Counted from the first letter of the stretch, positions 51,231-61,230 are shown. The stretch is 64,000 nt of DNA from Aptenodytes patagonicus (GCF_965638725.1 NC_134963.1:2797501-2861500); one strand, 5' to 3'. Notes: generated by a model not told the origin, from the sequence alone. Made by a program: numbers and translations.

Positions 51231-53340
51231 CTAAAGAAATACACAAAAACAGAAATTCAGGGAAGGTAAAAATATTTCTGTAACTGAAACTCTGTAGTTA
51301 CTATTCGAAAGACCACCTTATAGTAAGAACTCGGTTATCCTGTCTTTGCAGTTACTTAAAATGTTTTACGTCCCAGTCAAATTATCTGAAATCCTCGTCA
51401 CCACAAAAGCTCACTTGAATCCCTCACACATTTCTCTAGCTAACAAAGTACTATTGAATAGTTTTACAAATGATTCGTTCCTCTTAGCTAGTTAGAATGA
51501 CTCCAAAGAATTTAAAAAAAATACTTGTTCCCTTTCTGAGGAACTCCAAGAATCGACAATCTCCAATATCAAAAGTATCTACTCTTTCTTGTATTCATTA
51601 TCCCAACGTTTCAGTGCTTTTAACACTTAACACGATGTTCTCAAAAACACAACAGTTGCTTAAAATCTACAGTACGTTTCTTCAACAATAACTAAAAATA
51701 TGATAAAAATGGACACAGACTATTCAACTCTATTGTTCTAGCTACTGAAGAAAAAATGCGTCATCAAAAAATCTCCCTACAAAATCATCTGGATGTTTGA
51801 AAAAGTATTGTACCCGACACTTAACTCTGCCTTTGCTTTCCTTCAGAACACCAACCCCTTAGAGAGATGAAAATTAACCCAAATCTGCGTTTCATTTAAA
51901 ATGCTGTTTATTGGGCCCAGCTATCCAGAAATACAAAAACCTTCTGGTTTTGTATTTCAATCATTGAAAAAAAAGAATTCCACCGACACGCACTGACAGG
52001 TAGATTCAGCGCTGGGTGTCACGTAGTAGTAGCAGCAAAAGAAAAATTAAACCTCATTTTTTAACCAGCCATCCCACACCACACACACCCCCCCCAATCT
52101 GTCTCATATTTTGAAAACAAGTTTCGGTTTTGGTATTTCAGGCCAAACACATGCCCGAGCGTGCTGCCATTCGTCTTTGCTCCTAACCCTCAAGTTGGTT
52201 ACAAGCGGCAACAGGCAGCGGCACATCAACACCGCCGCGCTACCGGAAAGGTACGCGGTGCCGCGGCTGACTGCCCGACCCGCTCCTCGCCTGTCGCTCG
52301 GGCCGGGAAAACACAACGCAACTCGCCCGCTCCCCTCTCCCGGGCTATCCGCAGCAATCCGCTCGAGCCCCGGGGATGGAGACGTTCCCCTCCTTGCCCT
52401 CCCGGGAAGGAGCCGGCTTCCCGGGAGGGCGAGGAAGCGGAGGAGGGCTGTCACAGGCGGGCGAGCGACGGGAGGCTGCCGAAGAGGAAAGGGGGCTGCC
52501 CGAGAGGACGAGACCTCGCACGCCAGGGAGGCACCACGGAGCGCAGCCCGCTCGGGGACCAAAACGCCGTCCCGGGCAGGTTTTGCCTCTCCCGCTCCGC
52601 AGAGCTCAGATCTGAGGGAGAGCCCTCAGCAGAGCGGGAAGGAAAAGAAATTCCACTCCTTACAGGCACCTCTTCCGAAAGATTTAATAATACTGCAACA
52701 CCCCGTGGTACTGCGACTCCTTCGTAGCACTGATACCAAATAATTGAGATTCAAACGGTATCACCCATCGCCAGTCACAAAGTCTTATTATTTTAATTAC
52801 CTGTACCTCGCTAACATTTACGGCCCAAGTGAAAACACTTAATTAATTACAGGCTGATAAGGAAGCGTCACCGGCGCGCTGCCGCCGCCGGCCTCTGCCT
52901 GCCCGGGGAGAAGGGATCGCCTTTTGTGTGCGAAAACTGAAGTGTGCGAGCGGCCCGCGCGGCGGGCCGGGCCCGCGGCGACCGCCCGGCCCCGCGGCGA
53001 CCGCCCGGCCCCGCGCCCGAAGTTCGCGCGGGGCTCCCCCCCGCCGAGGCCCGCGCGGGCGCCCCCCCGCCGGGGCAGCGCCCCGGGAAGCGCCGCCGCC
53101 GCCGCCGCCTTCCCTCCCCCCGCGGCGGGACGAGGCCGGCCCTGCCCGCCCCCGGCGCCCCTCGCCCCGGCGCCGTGCGGCGGCGCGGGGAAGGCCCGTT
53201 CACTCCGCGGCCGCCCCCGCCGCCAGGACCGGTGCCGCCGGGCCTCGGGCCCGAGGCCTGCGGGGAGGGGGTGAGGGGGGGGAAAGGCGGGGAGGAGCGG
53301 GGCCCGGGCGGCCCCCCCGAGCCCGGCGGGCCCCACTTAC
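51231..53340 (-). other. EP400: EP400 intron 1
   Basis: Bounded by donor GTAAGT (53335-53340) and acceptor TTTCTTTAG (51231-51239). The right part is CpG island and the left part (51231-52150) is AT-rich. No repeat or exon is recognised. A short C run is at about 52087-52095. Confidence 0.6.
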
Positions 53341-53960
53341 CGCGGGCGCCGGGGCCAGACTTTCCATTCGCTCCTCACAGGAAGCGGGGGCGGGGGGCGG
53401 CCGGAGCGGCAGCCGCTACCAGCGCCGGCAGGAGACAAACCGCGCCTCCTGCGCCGCGCTCCGCTCCCGGCGCCTGCGCCGCCGCCCCGCCCTCCGGAGC
53501 GCGCTCTGCGCCTGCGCCGGCGCACGCGCGCCGCCCGAGCGGGCCGCCGGGGCCCGGGCCGGGTTGGGTTGGGCCGGGCCGGGCCCCGGGCAGGGCGGGA
53601 GGCGCAGAGCGGCGAGGCGGGCGCCTGCCGGGTCCCGTCGCCCTGGCTGTATGTCGGGACAGGGAGAGCCGCCGCAGGCGGGAACCGGGGCACGGCGCGC
53701 GCAGGAACCAGACTCCGGGACAGGACAGGGCAGAAATTAACTTTAATCGCAGCGTAGCGCAGATGCGGGAGCGTCGCAGCCGTTCAGAGGGCGATGTCCG
53801 CCCGGGCGGGTAACGGCGCCGGCAGCTCTCTTCAGGATTTAGTGTGAAAATCCACGGAGAAAACTTGCCTTCTTGCAGGAGGGCGCGGCCGCCGCCCGCC
53901 CGGAGGATGTAACCTCCTTCCACGCGAAGGGGGAGCTGCAGGAGGGAGAAGGTAACCTGG
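52200..53960 (-). promoter_or_regulatory. EP400: CpG-island promoter of EP400
   Basis: This is the most GC- and CpG-rich part of the window. It covers noncoding exon 1 and has no TATA box. Close matches to the NRF1 motif sit at 53519-53530 (GGCGCACGCGCG) and just upstream (CTGCGCCTGCGCC at about 53506-53518), typical of housekeeping promoters. The island extends rightward to about 53960 and further CpG-rich DNA runs to 54250, so divergent transcription is possible but not shown. Long open frames here in several registers are a by-product of the base composition. Confidence 0.8.
53341..53560 (-). other. EP400: EP400 noncoding exon 1 (5' end approximate)
   Basis: A strong donor, GTAAGT on the minus strand (53335-53340), closes a GC-rich untranslated exon whose 3' border is 53341. 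The 5' end is unknown; 53560 is a guess from the centre of the CpG island. Splicing to the exon 2 acceptor at 51230 gives a 5'UTR ending 31 nt into exon 2, just before the start codon. Confidence 0.55.
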
Positions 53961-54541
53961 TGCCGCTCCCGATTACAGTGCAACGCCGCCCCGAAATCCT
54001 GGGGAGTAGTTCAGCGGTACAGAAATCGTAACTTCCACCTGCTAGAGAAGGACATTCGGTTCTCATTTACAAAGCAGCCGTTGGCCCTGCTTAGGTCGAA
54101 CCTCGGCCCCCGAAGATGTCGCGTAGGCTGAAGCGGGGTCGGACGTGAGCCTCGCTTCCCCCGGGGGCTGACGGACGCCCGCAGGCCGCTGCCAGGGTAG
54201 ATCCTGCACTGGTTTCATCCCTGTGGCCTGATGGTCCGGACTTGGTTCCCGGAACTTCTTGCGACTAAATCTAAAATCAGATTTTAGATGAATATTGGTT
54301 ACTGGCTCAAAGTATAGAGATAAAACTGTCTAAGATAATACTGAAAATAAGTGACAGTATTCAAAGATGAGTGTTTAAAATTCTATGTAATTAAAATTAA
54401 TTACACTTAAATAATACAACATCTGGGGCTACACTATTTTCGAAAGAGTAAAGGACTTACTGAAAGCCTATTCTCCCATCATTTTCACTTACTGTCAGTA
54501 AATTTTAAAGTGAGCAGTGCTATTCAACAAAGATGTGACGA
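53960..54541. other. Intergenic sequence between EP400 promoter and the paralogue
   Basis: GC content falls from CpG-rich (to about 54250) to AT-rich. No exon, repeat or RNA gene was recognised. Confidence 0.5.
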
Positions 54542-54547
54542 TTTATT
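54542..54547 (-). terminator. Candidate polyadenylation signal of the EP400 paralogue
   Basis: Plus-strand TTTATT reads AATAAA on the minus strand, about 40 bp beyond the stop codon of the candidate terminal exon. It is the last such hexamer I noticed before the EP400 CpG island. Confidence 0.35.
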
Positions 54548-54587
54548 TTCAATAGCAAAATGTGAACTGAAAGTGAAAAGTAGAAGG

Positions 54588-54785
54588 TTACTTGATGTAA
54601 GCGGAGTCGTCAAAAGCATCCGCACGGTTGTCATCAGGGTGATGACTGTTACAACTGATGCTGTCAAATGCTTCTGCCTGAAAAAACTGGCCGGGGGTCG
54701 TGGGCTCCGGCTGTGCTGGAATGGCGGGTACCGCGGACACCTGCTGTAATGCAGCTGAGGCTGGAGAAAGCGTACGTCCTGAAGC
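54588..54785 (-). other. Possible terminal exon of the EP400 paralogue
   Basis: After an acceptor GACACTTTCAG there is a 65-codon open frame (ASGRTLSPASAALQQVSAVP ... DDSAYIK) ending TAA at 54588-54590, followed by AATAAA at 54542-54547. A second frame is also open through the same stretch and would be the one in phase with the 55299-55438 exon. The arrangement of acceptor, stop and poly(A) signal suggests a real 3' exon, but coding identity is unproven. Confidence 0.3.
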
Positions 54786-55298
54786 CTGAAAGTGTCATAA
54801 AATGTATTTTTAACATTTACAAGCGTTCTAAAGTGATCGCAAAAGAGGGTGTGAAGTTTTAAGAAATTCTTCCAATGAGGGAGACAAATACATTGAACAA
54901 GTACACTTCTATTAGTACCATAAAATGACATTTGTTCCTCTCTGTATGTGGAATTCCTTTTTCAGCATCGTGAAATCCACTCTGGGATGAAGCCCAAAAT
55001 CCTGTATCTTTAAGAAGGAGCTTGTCTATAATTCTTCTCTGAATACTATTCTTACATCCTTGAACAAGACGACTGTATTTTTGGTAACATTTAAGTCCAT
55101 TCACCTCAGCGCAGATAAAACGAAATGCTCCTGTTACTCAACGTCCCAATTCTCCAATCTGCTGAGAGTCCTAACACAGCCTCAGTGAAGTCGAAACAGA
55201 TGCCGTAAGCGCACGTGAATCCGGGCTTACAGCTTCATTTAGCCGGGAGGAACATACTTCTCTGCCTGCAACTGCAGGAGTGAACTGAACTTGCATAC

Positions 55299-55438
55299 CA
55301 GGTGGCAATCATGTTCTTCTTTCTCGCCTGCGTTTCCCCCTGTGGTTGACACTGGGTTTGGATTTGCTCCACCGTTTGTTCCTCGTCTTGCTTCCGACTA
55401 GGCTGTTGCTCTGCAGTTGTGGAGCTATTTGTTCTTGC
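55299..55438 (-). pseudogene. Possible EP400 exon 45 copy (Gln-rich)
   Basis: After acceptor TTGTCACAG an open exon reads ARTNSSTTAEQQPSRKQDEE, QTVEQIQTQCQPQGETQARK. This resembles the start of the Gln-rich EP400 exon 45 ([11 protein letters not shown]...) in position and composition. The donor may be GTATGC at 55293-55298 (exon end phase 2). Similarity is compositional as much as sequence-based. Confidence 0.45.
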
Positions 55439-55465
55439 CTGTGACAACAGAAGTAGAGGAAGGGC

Positions 55466-55483
55466 GGGGGGGGGGGGGGGGGA
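55466..55483 (+). repeat. Poly(G) tract, 18 bp
   Basis: An uninterrupted run of G on the plus strand; on the minus strand it forms part of the pyrimidine tract before the possible exon 45 copy. Such runs are unstable and often mis-sequenced. Confidence 0.85.
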
Positions 55484-55880
55484 GCAGAAATCACAGCAAT
55501 AGGTTTCTTTTTAACTGTTTTAATTCTGAATAGAACAAAAGCATGACTGTTGCCGCAAAGTCATGTAAAGATTTATCCTGAAATGAATTCCTAATTGTCT
55601 ACACCAATAATTGTGACAGAGAATTCTGACTTGACAAAAAGTTATGATACACATCATGGTTGACTGCTTCTGACATGGCTAAAATGCCAAAAAATGAGAC
55701 AACCGCAATACAGTAAGGGAACCGATCTGGAATGGACAACTGATAGCTCTGATGCACTGATAAAGGTGATTAGGCAGTCAAACCCATACCGAACAATTTT
55801 CAGTCTTCCAAAAACCCTGGTAATTTTTCCTTATTGCCCATGATGATGCGCTCCCCCCGCCCAACCTGATCTTTATCTCC

Positions 55881-56606
55881 TGTAACTCTCCTCGAGCGAT
55901 AACTACCAGGGGTGGTCATTAATGGATGCCGATAGTGATAGCTGCGTCCATTAACAAAGTGGATTCGGGAGCCAGATAACACCACTAGCCCTTGGTTACT
56001 GTGGGAAATATGCCCACCTAACCACAGTTATCAGTATGCAAATATGACTATAAGTCAATCATCTTACTCTATAAATAGTGGACAGCCCAGGGCCCCTTGA
56101 GCTCTCCTGCAGGGCAGCGGGCTGCGCGGCGGGATCTCCCCTGGAGTAGGGACGCCTCTCAAGGTTACTCCTCGAGGTTGAGAGACTCCTTGCCAGCAGA
56201 TCCTCGGGAAGTGACTAATAGCATGCTAAGCTTTGAAATCTTAGCTAACTGATATAAAGGCTTGATTGCGCATATATAGTCCTTTAGACATAAACCGTTG
56301 GCCAAGTCTGGGACTAGGTTTGGATCCAGCCACACCTAGACTCCTCCCTGAGAAGGAGTTTAGAAAGCAAGGGGGTCCTTTCTGAACCTCATGGCTCAAC
56401 GGGAGGGTCTCCCTGACAGTGTCGTCTGACCCTGTCCTCTATGCAGTAAATAATCAAGTGTACCTTGCCATGGAACCTTGGTAAATCACTGTCACATTTA
56501 CCATTGAACTTTGTTAACTCACACTTTAACTCACTGTTTTCTATCAATAAAGTGTATTGTTGCTTCTCTCTTATGAGTGAAGTGCAGTCTGTCTCCATCT
56601 GTGACA
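55881..56606 (+). mobile_element. Solo LTR of an endogenous retrovirus (about 726 bp)
   Basis: Begins TGTAACTCTCCTCGAG and ends ATCTGTGACA, flanked by near-identical 5-bp repeats TCTCC (55876-55880) and TTCCC (56607-56611). It has a TATA-like TATAAATAG at 56070-56078 and an AATAAA at 56546-56551, in the order expected of U3-R-U5. No internal genes. It is a different family from LTRs A and B, and its orientation is antisense to the EP400 paralogue. Confidence 0.75.
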
Positions 56607-56730
56607 TTCCCAGCCTTTCCCATTGCTTCCACAGGAAGAAGTAGTTAAAAAGTACTTGAAACTGAAAAGAATTGAAAGGCTATTGAAAAGAATGTACAGG
56701 ATGGAATTCACCTGGAAAAACTGAACAGAC

Positions 56731-56804
56731 CTTTTCCTGCATCGTCATAGGCTCTGCACAGATGGAAACAACTGCAGACATAAGTAGTACATTGTCATAG
56801 TCAT
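56731..56804 (-). pseudogene. Probable EP400 exon 44 copy
   Basis: 74 nt against 79. After an AG acceptor it reads DYDNVLLMSAVVSICAEPMT then MQEK, aligning with [23 protein letters not shown] of EP400. The 5-nt shortening puts it out of phase with the exon 42 copy but in phase with the exon 45 copy downstream. Confidence 0.6.
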
Positions 56805-57292
56805 CTGCACTGAAAGTCAATGAAGTAGCTTAAGCTAACTTAATTTTATGCAACTATTTTAATATTCATGACGTTTTAACACAAAGAATTTTAAAATTCT
56901 GTGAGAGGACTCTGCAATTAAGATCCGACAAAACCGGGGATTAGCAGGGAACTGCAGCCACTTCTTTACCTAGAAATATGATGGCTATATTGTTAGACCT
57001 GAGAAAAGAGTTGAGGAAAGAAAGCCTGGGCTGACCCTCCTGGTACATCACATGGAACAATACTGAGGCACTTCAAGCTTTTCTTTACATCAGCACAAGC
57101 ACAGGTTTGATCCTTTGCTGGTACATGCACTACTTTACCTTAAGGCTGAAGGTCACCACAGCACCTCTGACGAGAAATGCCACTGTGAAACACATTCCTG
57201 CTTAAGAGAAAAGAATTTCACCAATCAGACCACCAAACTGTTTAAATGTTAAATCTGGGAAAAATTATCATTGACAGTAGAAGTAAACTTGC
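56805..57292 (-). other. Intron of the paralogue; exon 43 equivalent not found
   Basis: Between the exon 42 and exon 44 copies I find no match to the 57-nt EP400 exon 43 ([17 protein letters not shown]), so it has been lost or diverged beyond recognition. Confidence 0.45.
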
Positions 57293-57429
57293 TGAAACCC
57301 ATTTGAGGAACTTCTTTTTCTAGCAGTCATTGTCGTCAACTCAAAGTGATTCATATGGATTTGAGTGTGCTCAGAATTCTGGTGTTTAGCATAGGCTTGT
57401 CTAACACGAAGAGGATAACCACCTATGTT
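57293..57429 (-). pseudogene. EP400 exon 42 copy, open, with GC donor
   Basis: 137 nt, identical in length to EP400 exon 42, after a TTCCAG acceptor. Open throughout: NIGGYPLRVRQAYAKHQNSE, HTQIHMNHFELTTMTARKRS, SSNG (EP400: [15 protein letters not shown]...[20 protein letters not shown]). The donor has changed from GT to GC (GCAAGT), a form that can still splice. Confidence 0.85.
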
Positions 57430-57485
57430 CTGGAATAAATAGAAATTGAAGGCTTAGGTACCAAAAATAAGCAGTCATAAGTGCC

Positions 57486-58034
57486 TGTCGTGGTTTAACC
57501 CCAGTCGACAACTAAGTACCACACAGCCACTCGCTCACCTCAGTGGGATGGGGGAGAGAATTGGGGGGAAAAAAGTAAAACCCGTGGGTTGAGATAAAGA
57601 CAGTTTAAGAGGACAGCAAAGGAAGAGAAAATGATGATAATAATAATGATAAAAGAATATACAAAGCAGGTGATGCCCAATGCAATTGCTCACCACCCGC
57701 CGACCGATGCCCAGCCAGTCCCCGAGCAGCGGCCCCCCCGGCCAGCTTTCCCCAGTTTCTGTACTGAGCATGACGTCCCATGGTATGGAATGTCCCTCTG
57801 GCCAGTTGGGGTCAGCTGTCCTGGCTGTGCCCCCTCCCAGCTTCTTGTGCACCTCCAGCCTGCTCAGTCGGTAGAGCATGGGAAGCTGAAAAGTCCTTGA
57901 CCAGTGTAAGCACTGCTCAGCAACAACTAAACCATTGGTGTGTTATCAACATTGTTCTCATCCTAAATCCAAAACACAGCACTGTACCAGCTGCTAGGAA
58001 GAAAATTAACTCTATCCCAGCCGAAACCAGGACA
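57486..58034 (+). mobile_element. LTR A: full-length solo LTR of an avian endogenous retrovirus
   Basis: 549 bp with TG...CA ends, starting TGTCGTGGTTTAACCCCAG and ending CCGAAACCAGGACA. This start is widespread in neoavian genomes; family naming would need a repeat library. It is followed directly by CTTAC (58035-58039). It matches LTR B along the first 420 bp in inverted orientation. No coding part is present. Confidence 0.87.
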
Positions 58035-58043
58035 CTTACACAG

Positions 58044-58088
58044 GAATTTGTGTGTGAAGACCCAGATGGAGAAGTAGCAATAATGCCT
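58044..58088 (+). pseudogene. EP400 exon 37 copy, on plus strand, intact
   Basis: 45 nt, the same length as EP400 exon 37, between CTTACACAG and GTAAGT. It encodes EFVCEDPDGEVAIMP (EP400: [15 protein letters not shown]). The exon is only 9 bp from the end of LTR A, so the LTR has cut into its polypyrimidine tract. Confidence 0.87.
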
Positions 58089-58240
58089 GTAAGTCAGCAG
58101 CCCTTATTTCATCTGAAGGAAACCTTACTTATTAAATTACTTATTAAAAAATATTTTAATTAATGGCAAACTATTGGTTGTTTGTTGTTGAGGTTGATGT
58201 TTTGTGGGTTTTGGGTTGGTTGTTTTTTTTTTTTCCCAAG

Positions 58241-58390
58241 CTTTGGACTCCCCTTGTTGTACCTGAGAATCATGATGATGTCTACACTGATTCTGTATGT
58301 GTCTGATGTACAGTAGTACCCTGATTCCAGAGTCTTAAGCTTCCACCTCTGTCAGAAAGGCACGTAAGCTGCAGAGAACAGATCTGTCTT
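58241..58390 (+). pseudogene. EP400 exon 38 copy, on plus strand, frameshifted
   Basis: Starts LWTP after a T-rich tract and AG, and ends at a GTAAGT donor (58391-58396) at the same point as EP400 exon 38; 150 nt against 154. A 1-nt loss after DSV puts a TGA in frame; allowing for it, the sequence continues MCLMYSSTLIPES like EP400 [14 protein letters not shown] further small deletion follows LPP. Confidence 0.85.
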
Positions 58391-58906
58391 GTAAGTTGGA
58401 TTAAAAATTGCATGGGAAGGTGTGGTAATGTTTTTGTGAGAAACAATATGAAAACTCTTTTGCAAGAATATCTTTAGGTTTGTGTTTAAAAATTTAGGCA
58501 TGCATGTACCATTATCTCTGTTAAGCTTGGTATCACTCAAGACAAATGATTGAATGTAGAGTGAGAGCAGAGGGAGTGCACTGTGAAAACTTGCTATTGT
58601 CCTTATGAATTAGCAATAGAAATACAGGTGAATTAAATAAGCAGGAGTAAAGCAATGAGACTCCTGTGCATCCATTTGAGCTGTTTTTAAGCTTATTTTC
58701 TTAGTGAAGCGAGAAGCTATTTAAAAATGACCGATCAAGTCAAATACTGTACTAGGGGACCACAGGTTGAAGGTACCTGCATTCAGAAAAGTACTACAAA
58801 AGGCTTATCATTAGTCAAATGATTTGCAGCAATCAGTTTTCTGTCATAATCTTGTTGCATAAAGTTCCTTTCTCACTGGAGGTAACAACTTTGTCCTGTC
58901 AATTAG

Positions 58907-59100
58907 CTTCAGGTGAGAGAAAGCAGCATTGCCATAGAAGGATCGTTTTCAATCAAGTGACTCCAAGAATATTGAAAACACGACAGAAGAGCAAAGCTCA
59001 GAAGACCCTCCTCTTGGTAAAACAGCAGACCTATCTGGCAAGACCTTTGTCAGTTCTCATCAAGTCAGCGGCTGACACTGAGCAAGATAGTCCTGCATGG
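58907..59100 (+). pseudogene. EP400 exon 39 copy, on plus strand, 3'-truncated
   Basis: Reads on the plus strand, opposite to the neighbouring copies. After an AG acceptor (TTAG, 58903-58906) the frame is open: SGERKQHCHRRIVFNQVTPR, ILKTRQKSKAQKTLLLVKQQ, LARPLSVLIKSAADTEQDSP, then AW. It parallels [10 protein letters not shown]...LFDRATPG to [10 protein letters not shown] of EP400. It ends at the border with LTR B, before the SANT segment. Confidence 0.88.
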
Positions 59101-59519
59101 CTTACACTAGTCGAGGACTTTTCAGCTTCCCGTGCTCTACCGACTGGGAAGGCTGGAGGTGCACAAGAAGCTGGGAGGAGGCACAGCCAGGACAGCTGAC
59201 CCCAACTGGCCAAAGGGACATTCCACACCATGGGACGTCATGCTTGGTACATAAACCGGGGAAAGCTGGCCGGGGGGGCCGCTGCTCGGGGACTGGCTGG
59301 GCATCGGTCGGCAGGTGGTGAGCAACTGCATTGGGCTTCACCTGCTTTGTATATTCTTCTATCATTATTATTAATTTATACCAATTATTAAACTGTTCTT
59401 ATCTCAACCCATGAGTTTTCTCACTAGTCTTCTGATTCTCCCCCTCATCCCATTGGGGCGGGGGCAGTGAGCGAGTGGCTGGGTGGTGCTCAGTTGCCGG
59501 CTGGGGTTAAACCACTACA
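59101..59519 (-). mobile_element. LTR B: truncated endogenous-retrovirus LTR, inverted relative to LTR A
   Basis: On the minus strand it begins TGTAGTGGTTTAACCCCAGC at 59519 and follows LTR A closely. It stops at about 59101, missing roughly the last 130 bp of the LTR. The truncated end abuts the exon 39 copy directly. No internal retroviral genes are present. The base run after its TG end is GTGAG (59520-59524). Confidence 0.85.
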
Positions 59520-59953
59520 GTGAGAAACAAGGAATTTTTAATACCTCAATACATCATCCAGCCCAGAACCCAGCATTTAGAAACATAAGCATGTTTGCAA
59601 TAACTATAATAAAAAAGTTAAGATTAATTCCTTAGGAAAAAAAAAAATTTAATTTTCAAAAGGCAGCATATTTTTCTCAGTCTCTTCCTTCAGTTATTAT
59701 TCCCTTGATACATAACTGTGCAATTCCAGGTCAACCTACAAAACGACAGTCTTCCTGCTAAAAAAGCAACTTGCTACTCTACAGAATTAAAACTGTCCAC
59801 AGAGTGACAGCTTCAATTTCAAGAGTATAATACTTGTGCGAGGGCACAAGACCAGTGCAATACAAACCCAACAGACATACTTAAATACATGGTTCATAGT
59901 CACAATACGCAAATTCCTCGAAAAGCAGGGACTTGGAGATCCCTTGACGTTAC

Positions 59954-60085
59954 CGTGTTACAAACATCTTGTCTGGTCTAAGTTAAGAGTTCCTCTTTCA
60001 CTTCCTGCTGAAATTTTTTTTCTGCCTTTTCCAGCTCCTTGGCATGCTGATATTCCCATTTTATATTGGCAGTTTTTAATCTCCT
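59954..60085 (-). pseudogene. EP400 exon 36 copy with stop codon and broken acceptor
   Basis: 132 nt, exactly the EP400 exon 36 length. In the ancestral frame it reads RLKTANIKWEYQHAKELEKA, then FQQEVKEELLT and a TAG (plus-strand CTA at 59978-59980) where EP400 has the Tyr of LLTYTRED. The acceptor dinucleotide is AA instead of AG. The nearest AG is 2 nt inside the exon and shifts the frame. A GTAACG donor remains. Confidence 0.82.
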
Positions 60086-60450
60086 TTTAGGAAGAAAATG
60101 TGTACACTTTGAAATATTACCATTTTTCACAATAAATATGCTAACAGCAGTAAATTACCACTGATTTGAGTCTCATCTTTTATAGGCTAGCAGTCATAGC
60201 AAAGTTCGTTAAACTGAGTTTTCATTCTTGGGTAAGACCCTCATACCACTAAAGAGCAAGGGAAGTATGTCTACCTGTTAATTAGGAACCCATGTGTTTT
60301 TAGACCACGATCATTTGGAGCAAAATTTCAGTGCTCATAAACAAAAACCAAACAAAAAACCCAAACAAACAAAAAATAAAATCTGACAACAGTTGGGGTT
60401 TTCTATTTTGTTTTTATTAATTGCTCAGAAAATGAAACATAGTTGCTTAC

Positions 60451-60534
60451 CTTGTTGACTTTCTGACTTTTTTGATCATTCAAAGTATGAAACAATTCCA
60501 AGAAATTCAACGCATACTTTTCAATTGGCTTAAG
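60451..60534 (-). pseudogene. EP400 exon 35 copy, intact
   Basis: 84 nt, the same length and phase as EP400 exon 35, with good AG acceptor and GTAAGC donor. It encodes [20 protein letters not shown] then QKSQKVNK (16 of 28 identical). The core [13 protein letters not shown] is unchanged apart from one Tyr to Phe. Confidence 0.88.
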
Positions 60535-61230
60535 CTGTTCAGAAAGCATTTTGACACATTGCTAGTTATTTAGCTTTTGAATTAGAAACACGTAAATAAT
60601 TTAAAACATTTAAAACAAGCAGAAAAACACCCCAACCAATAAATGTATTTATTTTGGTTGCAAATAACGGCACTGTAATTAAGGTAGAAAAGAAATCTAA
60701 GGACCAAAAATCTGATGTTCTGGTCCCTAGCTAGTCTGCTCACGTCCCACCAGTATCACTGAGAATAGGCTCGAACTACTGGCTTCCATTTCCCTAACTG
60801 GAAAAAAAAAGATGAGAATCCCATCCGAGTTATTATGCGCACTCTTGACTGGCTGTTGGTAAGCAGGCTGCTACTTGGGTTCTGCGCAAGTAGCCAAAGG
60901 GAAAAGGAGACAATTAGAATCTGACAGAACTTGGGGAATGCTAAGAGTAGTCATTTCATGGTTAAGAAGAAACAGATCCAAGGACTTTAAGAAAAAACAC
61001 AAGTATCTGGCAAAGCACAGGACTGTAAAACAGTTTTGTGTCACAAGATACAATTTAGTCCAAAGCAATTCACAATCCTCAGAACATTTGGTGACTTAAG
61101 TGTTTCAGTACGTGAACAGATCTATCAGCAAGCTCAGATCACCTCCCAGGATTGTTTCAATATTTAAGTTTGTGCAGAACAGTAAATGTACTGTTTACGT
61201 GTACATTTCATGTAAATGGAGTGGAAATAA
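60535..61230 (-). other. Intron of the EP400 paralogue
   Basis: Sequence between the exon 35 copy and the CR1 element. No exon or repeat was recognised, only short chance open frames. Confidence 0.45.

Noticed and set aside
51199-51244. ATG at 51244 as the EP400 start
   Set aside because: It lies in intron 1, on the far side of the TTTCTTTAG acceptor. The ATG at 51199 matches the known EP400 N-terminus.
52104-53983. Many Arg/Pro/Ala/Gly-rich open frames in the EP400 CpG island
   Set aside because: All are typical of GC-rich sequence, in overlapping frames on both strands, with no splice support.
57631-58163. Plus-strand open frames over LTR A, and similar ones on minus at 59031-59365, as a gene pair
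   Set aside because: Their shared peptides come from the same noncoding LTR present twice in inverted orientation.
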